A DNA stretch of 64,000 bases from Tsukamurella sp. M9C (GTDB lineage: Bacteria; Actinomycetota; Actinomycetes; Mycobacteriales; Mycobacteriaceae), in assembly GCF_020169415.1 (NCBI RefSeq), contig NZ_JAIULG010000002.1:62001-126000 (forward strand). The letters are read 5' to 3'. Below, piece after piece: positions 54,834-64,000 of this stretch. Below the pieces are notes generated by a model that was not told the DNA's origin, made no database searches, and saw nothing but the letters and a program-made list of their open reading frames with translations. The position numbers and the translations under genes were made by a program. Positions within the stretch are counted from its first letter, which is position 1. Each line of letters begins with the position of its first letter.

Positions 54834-55520
54834 ATGCACGAGGGGTCACGGGTGATGGTCGTCGAGGACGATCCGGCGGTCCGCACGGTCGTCGCCGACC
54901 ACCTGCGGCTCGCGGGATGCCTCGTCGCCCAGCACCGCGACGGGGCGCAGGCGTGGGAGGCCTTCCAGGCCGAGCGGCCGGATCTCCTGGTGCTCGACCG
55001 CATGCTCCCGGGGCTCAGCGGCGACGAGCTGTGCCGGCGGATCCGCGAGGTCTCCGCGGTGCCGATCATCATGCTGACGGCGCTCGACGGCGTGGACAAC
55101 CGCATCGACGGGCTGGAGAGCGGCGCCGACGACTACCTCGCGAAGCCCTTCTCCCTCCGCGAACTGCAGCTGCGCGTCAACGCCCAGCTGCGCCGCAGCG
55201 CGCCGTCCGAGGCCGGCCTGGTCTTCGAAGCCGGGCCGTTCCGCATCGACGCCGCGCACCGCCGGGTGTGGGTCTCGGGCCGCGAGATCCCGCTGACCAC
55301 GCGGGAGTACGAGCTGCTGCTCTACCTCGCGCGGAACCCGGACCGGGTGATCAGCCGCGACGAGATCCTGCGCGAGGTGTGGCGTTGGGGCTTCGGCGAT
55401 CCGTCGACGGTGACGGTGCACGTGCGCCGCCTGCGCGAGAAGATCGAGGAGGATCCGCGCAATCCCGCACACCTGCGGACCGAGTGGGGCGCCGGGTATC
55501 GATTCGGGTGGGACCGATGA
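54834..55520 (+). CDS. OmpR/PhoB-type response regulator
   Basis: 228 residues from an ATG. The receiver has the acidic pair in 'VMVVEDDPAVRTVVADHL', the phospho-Asp in 'RPDLLVLDRMLPGLSGDEL' (about residue 56) and the Lys in 'ADDYLAKPFSLRELQLRV'. The winged helix contains 'LTTREYELLLYLARNPDRVI' and 'PSTVTVHVRRLREKIEEDPR', ending 'TEWGAGYRFGWDR'. It overlaps the kinase start (ATGA). It may control the divergent DM13-DoxX genes as well as itself, since repeats lie in the shared region. Confidence 0.95.
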   Translation: MHEGSRVMVVEDDPAVRTVVADHLRLAGCLVAQHRDGAQAWEAFQAERPDLLVLDRMLPGLSGDELCRRIREVSAVPIIMLTALDGVDNRIDGLESGADDYLAKPFSLRELQLRVNAQLRRSAPSEAGLVFEAGPFRIDAAHRRVWVSGREIPLTTREYELLLYLARNPDRVISRDEILREVWRWGFGDPSTVTVHVRRLREKIEEDPRNPAHLRTEWGAGYRFGWDR

Positions 55521-56656
55521 TGCTCGACGGTGCCGCGCTCGCGCAGATCGCGGCGACCGCGCTGGCGGTGACGGTCGTCGTCACCCTCGTCACGCTCGGC
55601 GTGCTCCGGCTGAGCCGCCGCGCGAGCATCGGCGTCCGGGCGGCGGTCGCGATCGCGGGCGCCCTGGTCTCGGTGGTGGCGTCCACTCTCGCGATCGCGC
55701 TGCAGATGTACCTGTCGCGGCACGACCTCACGGTGCTGCTGTGGGTGATCGGCACGTCCGCGGTGTTCAGCGTGATCGCGACGCCCTTCGTCGTGGGGCG
55801 CGCCGTCGGGTCGTCGATCGACGCCCTGCGCACGGCGACCCGACGGGTCGGCGACGGCGACGTGGTCGAACCCACCCGCACGGGGCTCGCCGAGCTCGAT
55901 GCGGTCTCGGCCGAGCTCGCCGAGACCTCGCGGCGCCTGGAGGAGTCGCGGGCCCGCGTGGCCGAGCTGGACGCCGCCCGCCGCCAGTTCTTCGCCTGGA
56001 TCTCGCACGACCTGCGGACGCCGCTCGCCGGCGTGCGGGCCCTCGCGGAGGCACTCGACGAGGGCACCGCCCCCGATCGCGCGGCCTATCTCACCGCGCT
56101 CCGCGGCAAGGTGGAGACGCTCAACGCGATGATCGCCGACCTCTTCGAGCTCTCGAAACTGCAGACCGGGACTCTGCAGATCCATCCCGAGCCGGTGGTC
56201 CTGCTCGACCTGATCAGCGACGCGGTCGCGGACTGTCGCGCCGAGGCCGAGCGGCGCGGGATCACGATCGCGCAGGACGGCATCGACGGGCATCTCGTGC
56301 ACGTCGATCCGCGGGAGCTCACCCGCGTCATCGGCAACCTGCTCGCCAACAGCCTGCGGCACGCGCCCGAGAACAGCGAGGTGGTGGTGCGGGCCGACCG
56401 CGTCGACGAGCGCCTGGTGCTCAGCGTCATCGACCAGGGCCCGGGTGTGGCCGCCGAGGACCTGGGGCGGATGTTCGACGTGGGCTGGCGCGCCGACGCC
56501 GCCCGGTCCGCCGAGCTCGACGGTGCGCCGCCCGGTGCGGGCCTCGGCCTCGCGATCGTCCGCGGCATCGTCGAGGCGCACGGCGGCACCGTCGTCGCGC
56601 GGAGCACCGACGCCGGCTTCCGGCTGGACCTGACGCTGCCGGTGGTCGGCGGCTGA
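55517..56656 (+). CDS. Sensor histidine kinase, HisKA type
   Basis: 379 residues from the ATG at 55517. Two or three membrane helices occur (about 5-28, 38-60 and 68-88) with very little between them, so there is no real extracytoplasmic sensor domain. A HAMP-like region follows ('GSSIDALRTATRRVGDGDVV'), then the phospho-His in 'FFAWISHDLRTPLAGVRALA', the N-box 'NLLANSLRHAPENSEVV', G1 'DQGPGVAAEDLGRMFD' and G2 'GAGLGLAIVRGIVEAHGGTV'. It is the partner of the preceding regulator. Confidence 0.94.
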   Translation: MMLDGAALAQIAATALAVTVVVTLVTLGVLRLSRRASIGVRAAVAIAGALVSVVASTLAIALQMYLSRHDLTVLLWVIGTSAVFSVIATPFVVGRAVGSSIDALRTATRRVGDGDVVEPTRTGLAELDAVSAELAETSRRLEESRARVAELDAARRQFFAWISHDLRTPLAGVRALAEALDEGTAPDRAAYLTALRGKVETLNAMIADLFELSKLQTGTLQIHPEPVVLLDLISDAVADCRAEAERRGITIAQDGIDGHLVHVDPRELTRVIGNLLANSLRHAPENSEVVVRADRVDERLVLSVIDQGPGVAAEDLGRMFDVGWRADAARSAELDGAPPGAGLGLAIVRGIVEAHGGTVVARSTDAGFRLDLTLPVVGG

Positions 56657-56665
56657 CTCAGCCGC
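56649..56665. terminator. Hairpin spanning two convergent stop codons
   Basis: GCGGCTG-ACT-CAGCCGC is a perfect 7-bp stem with a three-base loop that covers the kinase stop and the DUF1345 gene stop. It is suitable as a bidirectional terminator; there is no T-run. Confidence 0.45.
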
Positions 56666-57353
56666 TGGCCAGGCTCACGACGAGGTTGATCGTCGTCGCG
56701 AGGATGCCGTTCGCGAAGACGAAGGAGAGCAGGGTGTGGCGCAACGTTTCGGCGCGGACGTCGCTGGACGTGATCGCGGTGTCCGAGACGCAGTAGGCGG
56801 TCCCGAAGGACAGTGAGATGTACGCGAAGTCGGTGTACCGCGGCGGCTGGGTCTGGTTGAAGTCGATGCCGCCGGGCGGCGGGGTGTCGTAGTAGGTCTG
56901 CGCGTACCGCAGCGTGAACAGCAGGTGCATCATGAGCCAGGAGAGGATCGTCGTGCTGAGCGCGAGGCCGCCCAGCGCGAGCCTGCCGTTCGGCGTCGCC
57001 GCGTGGGCGTCCGCCATGACGATCGCCACGGCGATGAGGCTCGCGAGCGCGCAGGTCATGGTCAGGAAGTTCCCCAGGCGGCGCTGCGGGTCCTCTTCGG
57101 TCGAGTGGGCCGCGGTGGTCTCCGCGTCCATCGGCGAGATGGTCAGCCAGACCCAGACGACGTAGATCCCCGCCGCGGCCGCCCAGCCCGCGGCGGGCGC
57201 GTGGCGCCACGAGTCGAGCAGACCCACCGCGACGGCGACCCCTCCGCCCACCAGGACCATGACGGTGGCGCGGATCCTGGCCACCGCTGCTCGTCGCCCC
57301 GCCACGGCCGGCCGGCTGTCTTCTGAACCGGTTGCAACTGCATCGTTCGGCAT
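56658..57353 (-). CDS. DUF1345 family membrane protein
   Basis: 231 residues from the ATG at 57353, with a TTAGAT box six bases upstream. Five membrane helices are visible. The family marker segments are '[20 protein letters not shown]' (about 75-95), '[20 protein letters not shown]', '[20 protein letters not shown]' and '[20 protein letters not shown]'. DUF1345 proteins are small inner-membrane proteins of unknown function. It is a single gene, divergent from adhC by 107 bp. Confidence 0.88.
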   Translation of the reverse strand: MPNDAVATGSEDSRPAVAGRRAAVARIRATVMVLVGGGVAVAVGLLDSWRHAPAAGWAAAAGIYVVWVWLTISPMDAETTAAHSTEEDPQRRLGNFLTMTCALASLIAVAIVMADAHAATPNGRLALGGLALSTTILSWLMMHLLFTLRYAQTYYDTPPPGGIDFNQTQPPRYTDFAYISLSFGTAYCVSDTAITSSDVRAETLRHTLLSFVFANGILATTINLVVSLASG

Positions 57354-57447
57354 GGGGGAATCTAAGCACCGGATCGCGACTTCCGTACCCCGCGCGGAGA
57401 ATCCGGCGGGGCCCCGGGGCCGGATACCGGTCGGCGCGGCCGGAGCG

Positions 57448-57453
57448 CACAAT
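57448..57453 (+). promoter_or_regulatory. Candidate -10 box (CACAAT) of adhC
   Basis: CACAAT ends seven bases before the ATG at 57461, favouring it over the in-frame ATG at 57452 that lies within the box. Confidence 0.35.
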
Positions 57454-57460
57454 GGAAAGC

Positions 57461-58516
57461 ATGATCGTGAACGCATATGGAGCCGTGTCCGCAACCGAGC
57501 CGCTCGCGCCGATGACGATCGAGCGCCGCGATCCCGGTCCGCACGACGTGCAGATCGCCGTCCGGTATGCGGGCATCTGCCACAGCGACATCCACACCGT
57601 GCGCAGCGAGTGGGGGCCCGCCCGGTACCCGGTGGTGCCCGGCCACGAGATCGCGGGCGAGGTCACCGCGGTCGGCTCGGACGTCACGAGGTTCGCGGTC
57701 GGCGACCGCGTCGGTGTCGGCTGCTTCGTGGACTCCTGCCGCGAGTGCGCGGCGTGCCTGCGCGGCGAGGAGCAGTACTGCGAGCGCGGCATGGTCGGCA
57801 CCTACAACGCGAAGGGCCGCGACGGCCTGCCCACCCAGGGCGGCTACTCGACGGGCATCGTCGTCGACGAGAACTACGTGCTCCGGGTACCCGAGAGCAT
57901 CGACTACGCCGCGGCCGCGCCGCTGCTGTGCGCCGGGATCACGCTGTTCAGCCCGCTGCGGCACTGGAACGTCGGCCCCGGCAGCAAGGTCGCGATCATC
58001 GGCCTGGGCGGCCTCGGCCACATGGGTGTCAAGCTCGCCGCGGCGATGGGCGCCGAGGTGACCGTGCTCAGCCAGTCGCTGAAGAAGATGGAGGACGGGC
58101 TGCGCCTCGGCGCGCAGCACTACTACGCGACGTCCGACCCCGACACCTTCAAGGTGCTCCGCAACCGGTTCGACGTCATCATCAACACCGTCTCCGCGAA
58201 CCTCGACATGCACCCGTACTTCGGGATGCTGGCCGTCGACGGCACGCTCGTCGAGGTCGGCCTGCCGGAGCACCCGGTCCCGGTCAACGTCTTCGACCTG
58301 ACCCGCAACCGTCGCTCCTTCGCGGGATCGATGATCGGCGGGATCGCCCAGACCCAGGAGATGCTCGACTTCTGCGCCGAGCACGGCATCGGCTCCGAGA
58401 TCGAGCTCATCTCCGCCGATCAGATCAACGAGGCCTACGAGCGCGTGATCGCCTCGGACGTCCGGTACCGCTTCGTGATCGATACCGCGACGATCGAGGC
58501 GCCCGCCGCGGTCTGA
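57461..58516 (+). CDS. adhC: NADP-dependent zinc alcohol dehydrogenase, cinnamyl-alcohol-dehydrogenase type
   Basis: 351 residues from the ATG at 57461. Catalytic zinc ligands are in '[17 protein letters not shown]' and '[15 protein letters not shown]'. The structural zinc loop is '[20 protein letters not shown]' plus the following Cys. The coenzyme loop is '[20 protein letters not shown]', followed by '[20 protein letters not shown]', where Ser and Lys suit NADP. The match to M. tuberculosis AdhC (Rv3045) runs the whole length, including the start region '[11 protein letters not shown]'. It reduces or oxidises bulky aliphatic and aromatic aldehydes/alcohols. Confidence 0.92.
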   Translation: MIVNAYGAVSATEPLAPMTIERRDPGPHDVQIAVRYAGICHSDIHTVRSEWGPARYPVVPGHEIAGEVTAVGSDVTRFAVGDRVGVGCFVDSCRECAACLRGEEQYCERGMVGTYNAKGRDGLPTQGGYSTGIVVDENYVLRVPESIDYAAAAPLLCAGITLFSPLRHWNVGPGSKVAIIGLGGLGHMGVKLAAAMGAEVTVLSQSLKKMEDGLRLGAQHYYATSDPDTFKVLRNRFDVIINTVSANLDMHPYFGMLAVDGTLVEVGLPEHPVPVNVFDLTRNRRSFAGSMIGGIAQTQEMLDFCAEHGIGSEIELISADQINEAYERVIASDVRYRFVIDTATIEAPAAV

Positions 58517-58517
58517 T

Positions 58518-58925
58518 TCAGAGCTGATTGATCCGGATCAGGTTGCCCGCCGGGTCGCGGAAGGCGCAGTCGCGCACGCCGTAGTCCTGGTCCATCGGCT
58601 CCTGCACCACGTCCGCTCCCGCGCCGGCGACGCGCTCGAACAAGCCGTCCAGGTCGTCGGTCGACAGGGTGACCGCTGTGTAGGCGCCCTTGGCGATGAG
58701 GTCGAGCACCGTCTGGCGCTCGTCGTCGGTGATGCCGGGGTCCATGGCCGGCGGGTGCAGCAGGATCGACGTCTGCGGCTGGCCCGCCGGTCCGACGGTG
58801 AGCCACCGCAGGTCCTGGTATCCGACGTCCTTGCGCACCTCGAAGCCGAGGAGGTCGCGGTAGAAGCCGAGAGCGGCCTCGGCGTCGGTGTGGGGCAGGT
58901 AGGCGAGCGAGATCGTGAGGTTCAT
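58518..58925 (-). CDS. VOC (glyoxalase/bleomycin-resistance fold) family protein
   Basis: 135 residues from the ATG at 58925. It has the paired beta-alpha-beta-beta-beta fold: 'ISLAYLPHTDAEAALGFYRD' and 'GFEVRKDVGYQDLRWLTVGP' in the first half, then 'AVTLSTDDLDGLFERVAGAG' and 'YGVRDCAFRDPAGNLIRINQ' in the second. The final 'RDPAGNLIRI' is the classic VOC end motif. It follows an AraC-type regulator gene by ten bases, a common actinobacterial pair. Metal ligand and substrate are not clear. Confidence 0.88.
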   Translation of the reverse strand: MNLTISLAYLPHTDAEAALGFYRDLLGFEVRKDVGYQDLRWLTVGPAGQPQTSILLHPPAMDPGITDDERQTVLDLIAKGAYTAVTLSTDDLDGLFERVAGAGADVVQEPMDQDYGVRDCAFRDPAGNLIRINQL

Positions 58926-58935
58926 GCGGCCCACG

Positions 58936-59397
58936 TTATTGCGGCGGGGCGTGCGGTGCTTCTCGATTCCTGACCGGTCGCATCACCTGGCGGGCGAGGC
59001 ACGCGGGAATGCCCTCGGCGGCGGCGCTGTGGTCGCGCTGGTACACGCTCGGCGGAACGCCGACGAGCTCGGTGAACCGCGTGCTGAACGTGCCGAGGGA
59101 CGAGCAGCCCACCGCGAAGCAGGCGTCGGTCACCGAGACGTCGCCGCGGCGCAGCAGCATCATCGCCCTCTCGATCCGGCGGGTCATCAGGTACGAGTAC
59201 GGCGCTTCGCCGTAGACGCGCTTGAACTCGCGGCTCAGATGCCCGGCCGAGAGATGCGCGCCGCGGGCCAACTCTTCGACGTTCAGCGGCTGCGCGAACT
59301 CGCGGTCGATGCGGTCGCGGACCCTGCGCAGGACCGCGAGGTCCCGCGCCCGCTGCGCGGGATCAGGACTCCGGGCGCCACTTCTTGGCGTACTCAT
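58936..59397 (-). CDS. AraC-family helix-turn-helix transcriptional regulator (DNA-binding domain only)
   Basis: 153 residues from the ATG at 59397, which overlaps the acyltransferase stop by 35 bases. The two-helix-turn-helix AraC domain fills residues about 22-118: 'IDREFAQPLNVEELARGAHL', 'SAGHLSREFKRVYGEAPYSY' and 'VTDACFAVGCSSLGTFSTRF'. There is no separate ligand-binding domain, so effector response, if any, must come from the short Pro/Arg-rich tail or another protein. It probably controls the VOC gene directly downstream. Confidence 0.88.
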   Translation of the reverse strand: MSTPRSGARSPDPAQRARDLAVLRRVRDRIDREFAQPLNVEELARGAHLSAGHLSREFKRVYGEAPYSYLMTRRIERAMMLLRRGDVSVTDACFAVGCSSLGTFSTRFTELVGVPPSVYQRDHSAAAEGIPACLARQVMRPVRNREAPHAPPQ

Positions 59398-60076
59398 CCA
59401 CGTACTCCTGCCCGGTGAGGGCCTGGATCTCCTGCATCAGGCGGTCGGTCACCGAACGCTCGAGCTGGTGCCGCTCGTCGGGATCCGACGGGATGTCGTA
59501 CTCGATCGGCTCGATGGGCTTGGCGAACTTCACCTGCACCTTCTCGGCGTGCCAGCTGAAGGGTCCGGGCGGCGAGACCTTGTCTGTGCCGATGACGCCG
59601 ACAGGGATGATCGGGACGTTCGCCTCGAAGGCGATCCGGACCAGGCCGGTGCGTCCGCGGTAGAGCCGGCCGTCGGGGGAGCGGGTGCCCTCGGGGTACA
59701 TGCCGACGAGGCGGCCCTCGGCGAGGAGCTTCTTCGCCGTGTTGAGCGCGGCGGTCGCGGCGTCGCCGCCCGCGCGGTCGACGGGCACCTGGCCGGTCTG
59801 CGTGTAGAAGAACTTCTGCAGCTTGCCCGAGACGCCGGGAGCGGTGAAGTAGTCGCTCTTGGCCAGGTAGGAGATGCGGCGCGGCACCACCAGCGGCACG
59901 AACAGCCAGTCCGCGATGGACATGTGGTTGCCGGCGATGAGCGCCGGACCGTCGACCGGGATGTTCTCCAGCCCCTCGACGGTGGGCCGGTTCACCAGCC
60001 GGATCGTCGGTCCCACCGACACGTGCTTGATCAGCCAGTACAGGAGGCCCTGGTCGCCGTGGTTGGTCTCAGCCAT
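59363..60076 (-). CDS. 1-acylglycerol-3-phosphate acyltransferase-like protein (PlsC family)
   Basis: 237 residues from the ATG at 60076, with a TAAGTT box seven bases upstream. PlsC motifs are 'LIAGNHMSIADWLFVPLV' (NHxxxxD), 'YTQTGQVPVDRAGGDAATAA', 'LVGMYPEGTRSPDGRLYRGR' (PEGTRS) and 'VPIIPVGVIGTDKVSPPG'. It should transfer an acyl group to lysophosphatidic acid or a related lipid at the membrane; the protein has only short hydrophobic patches. It is divergent from hisD by 154 bp. Confidence 0.92.
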   Translation of the reverse strand: MAETNHGDQGLLYWLIKHVSVGPTIRLVNRPTVEGLENIPVDGPALIAGNHMSIADWLFVPLVVPRRISYLAKSDYFTAPGVSGKLQKFFYTQTGQVPVDRAGGDAATAALNTAKKLLAEGRLVGMYPEGTRSPDGRLYRGRTGLVRIAFEANVPIIPVGVIGTDKVSPPGPFSWHAEKVQVKFAKPIEPIEYDIPSDPDERHQLERSVTDRLMQEIQALTGQEYVDEYAKKWRPES

Positions 60077-60218
60077 GGCGGACAACTTACCGGACCGTCA
60101 GGTGCCGCAGAGCGGTGAAGCGCGGCGCGGGACGGGCGTGTGACCGCACTCATAGCGGCGGCCGCCGTCCGGTTCGCCGGGGTGCTGCCCGGCCGGAAAC
60201 CCGGTGGCGCCGGACCCA

Positions 60219-60224
60219 TAGAAT
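60219..60224 (+). promoter_or_regulatory. -10 box (TAGAAT) of the hisDCB operon
   Basis: TAGAAT ends six bases before the hisD ATG, predicting a leaderless message. There is consequently no room for a histidine leader peptide or attenuator. Confidence 0.5.
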
Positions 60225-60230
60225 GGGGCC

Positions 60231-62689
<2,459 letters not shown>

Positions 62690-62697
62690 GTGACCGC

Positions 62698-63312
62698 ATG
62701 ACCGATCGCATCGCCCGTATCGAGCGCACCACGAGGGAGTCCTCGATCGTGGTGGAGCTCAACCTCGACGGCACCGGCGTCACCGACATCGCCACCGGCG
62801 TCCCCTTCTTCGACCACATGCTCACCGCGTTCGGTCAGCACGGCAGCTTCGACCTCACGGTGCAGGCCAAGGGCGACATCGAGATCGACGCCCACCACAC
62901 CGTCGAGGACACCTCGATCGTGCTCGGCCAGGCGATCGGCGAGGCGCTGGGGGACAAGAAGGGCATCCGCCGCTTCGGCGACTGCTTCATCCCCATGGAC
63001 GAGACGCTCGCGCACGCCTCCGTCGACGTCTCCGGCCGGCCCTACGCAGTGCACACCGGCGAACCGGAGTACCTGGTGCACTCCGTGATCGGCGGCTACC
63101 CGGGCGTCCCCTACTCGACGGTGATCAACCGCCACGTCTTCGAGTCGCTGGCGATGAACGCCCGGATCGCGCTGCACGTGCGCGTCCTGTACGGCCGCGA
63201 CCCGCACCACATCACCGAGGCGGAGTTCAAGGCCGTCGCCCGCGCCCTGCGCGCAGCCGTGGAGCCGGACCCGCGGGTCACCGGCGTCCCGTCGACCAAG
63301 GGCACGCTCTAG
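62698..63312 (+). CDS. hisB: Imidazoleglycerol-phosphate dehydratase
   Basis: 204 residues from the ATG at 62698. An in-frame GTG at 62686, overlapping the hisC stop, would add four residues and is an alternative. The two-repeat IGPD fold carries the metal-binding histidines in '[20 protein letters not shown]' and '[20 protein letters not shown]', and again in '[20 protein letters not shown]' and '[20 protein letters not shown]'. The C-terminus '[14 protein letters not shown]' is standard. It is monofunctional, with no phosphatase domain. No hisH or hisA follows within the window. Confidence 0.96.
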   Translation: MTDRIARIERTTRESSIVVELNLDGTGVTDIATGVPFFDHMLTAFGQHGSFDLTVQAKGDIEIDAHHTVEDTSIVLGQAIGEALGDKKGIRRFGDCFIPMDETLAHASVDVSGRPYAVHTGEPEYLVHSVIGGYPGVPYSTVINRHVFESLAMNARIALHVRVLYGRDPHHITEAEFKAVARALRAAVEPDPRVTGVPSTKGTL

Positions 63313-63390
63313 CGGATCCCACGCGCCGGGCGCCGCGCAGGCGTCCGGACCCGCTGCGGCGACCCCGTCCTTTCGGAGGGCGAGGCCGCA

Positions 63391-63419
63391 AACAATTTTG
63401 TAGGATCAACAAAATTGTT
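63391..63419. promoter_or_regulatory. AT-rich perfect palindrome upstream of the M61 peptidase gene
   Basis: AACAATTTTGT (63391-63401) and ACAAAATTGTT (63409-63419) are perfect 11-bp inverted repeats with a 7-bp centre. The block is almost free of G+C in a very GC-rich genome, ends 21 bases before the ATG, and contains a TAGGAT box at 63401-63406 that could be the -10. A regulator-binding site is the likely meaning. The rest of the 128-bp gap after hisB shows nothing I can name. Confidence 0.65.
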
Positions 63420-63440
63420 CGCGGGAAGTCGGGAGTGCGG

Positions 63441-64000
63441 ATGTCCAAGGTTCGAGGCGTCAGCGCCGTCAGCATCGTGATCGTCCTCCTGGCGGGCCTG
63501 CTGGCCTGCGGGTCGCCGGACCGCTCGGGGAAGGACGCAGGGCAGCAGAAGCCGGTTTCGGTATCGGTGGACGTCACCAATCTGCCGCAGCGCATCATCG
63601 GGGTGAAGCAGTCGATCCCCGTCAGCGCGGGCGAGGTGACCCTGCTCTACCCGCAGTGGCTCCCGGGCAATCACTCACCGTCCGGTCCGATCGACAAGAT
63701 CGCCGGCATCTCCTTCTCCGGTGGTGGGAAGAAGCTGGAGTGGAAGCGTGATCCGCTCAATGTCTACGCGCTCAAGGTGACGGTGCCCGACGGCGTCGAC
63801 ACCCTGGACGCGGCGTTCTCGTACCTCACGCCCACCGACAGCACCCAGGGCCGCGTCGTGATGACGCCGAACATGCTCAACCTGCAGTGGAACGCGGTCG
63901 TCCTGTACCCGGCGGGGAAGCCCGCGAGCGAGATCCCGTTCACCGCGAGCGTCACCTACCCACCCGGATTCGAGGCCGGCACCGCGCTGGACGTCTCCGG
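63441..64000 (+). CDS. M61-family (glycyl aminopeptidase-like) lipoprotein, N-terminal 186 residues
   Basis: The frame opens at the ATG at 63441 and runs off the window. A signal peptide ends in the lipobox 'LLAGLLACGS' (Cys about residue 23), so the product should be a surface lipoprotein. The N-terminal beta domain has the peptidase M61 signature 'LLYPQWLPGNHSPSGPIDKI', and later 'TPTDSTQGRVVMTPNMLNLQ'. The gluzincin HExxH catalytic domain would lie outside the window. It follows hisB by 128 bp on the same strand but has its own promoter region with a strong palindrome. Confidence 0.82.
   Translation, partial: MSKVRGVSAVSIVIVLLAGLLACGSPDRSGKDAGQQKPVSVSVDVTNLPQRIIGVKQSIPVSAGEVTLLYPQWLPGNHSPSGPIDKIAGISFSGGGKKLEWKRDPLNVYALKVTVPDGVDTLDAAFSYLTPTDSTQGRVVMTPNMLNLQWNAVVLYPAGKPASEIPFTASVTYPPGFEAGTALDVS

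Noticed and set aside
58529-58540. TGATCCGGATCA palindrome near the VOC and adhC stops
   Set aside because: It lies within the VOC coding region, is short and is explained by coding sequence. No second copy or promoter is seen.
63391-63419. The AT-rich palindrome read as a terminator for hisDCB
   Set aside because: It lacks a T-run, lies about 80 bases past hisB and close to the next start codon. A regulatory site fits better.

Overview
The window is chromosomal DNA of a high-GC actinobacterium in the order Mycobacteriales, most likely Tsukamurella or a close relative. GTG starts, 4-base stop/start overlaps and gene starts 6-8 bases after a TANNNT box are common. The order bioA-bioF-bioD ... 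bioB-bsaP-DUF2567 ... nrtR<>nadABC ... hisDCB matches the Mycobacterium tuberculosis Rv1568-Rv1601 segment, although other genes are interspersed. The genus is my inference from gene content. I see no tRNA, rRNA, insertion sequence, prophage or CRISPR array, and no stretch over 300 bases lacks a gene.

1-17.4 kb is housekeeping. It holds a partial DUF885 gene, a zinc metallopeptidase, aspS, a DUF389 membrane protein, an ATP-grasp/alpha-E plus transglutaminase pair, a kinase-like phosphotransferase, and rarA. These are followed by the tightly packed run alaS-ruvX-mltG-aroE-thioesterase-prepilin peptidase.

17.4-30.8 kb is an accessory metabolic block. Three consecutive flavin-dependent monooxygenase genes and an AMP-dependent acyl-CoA ligase run rightward. 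A Phd/PIN toxin-antitoxin pair follows. A polar amino-acid-type ABC transporter ending in a fourth monooxygenase runs leftward and converges on the toxin gene. A NarL-type two-component pair lies upstream of the transporter. I infer uptake and oxygenolytic cleavage of an organosulfur or other heteroatom compound.

30.8-40.6 kb holds ilvA, small unknowns, a PPOX flavoprotein, two further luciferase-like oxidoreductases (one of the Rv3520c type), and treY-unknown-treZ for trehalose synthesis from glycogen.

40.7-48.7 kb is biotin synthesis: bioA, bioF-bioD, then bioB-bsaP. TGAAC-N3-GTTCA operators, resembling BioQ sites, lie at bioF and bioB. A CE1758/CE1759 monooxygenase-reductase pair follows.

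48.8-54.7 kb has nrtR divergent from nadABC for NAD synthesis, with a palindromic operator between them, then a DM13 lipoprotein and DoxX pair. 54.8-60 kb has an OmpR-type two-component system with 21-bp-spaced repeats in front, a DUF1345 protein, adhC, a VOC protein with an AraC regulator, and a PlsC acyltransferase. 60.2-64 kb has hisD-hisC-hisB and a partial M61 peptidase lipoprotein behind a strikingly AT-rich palindrome.
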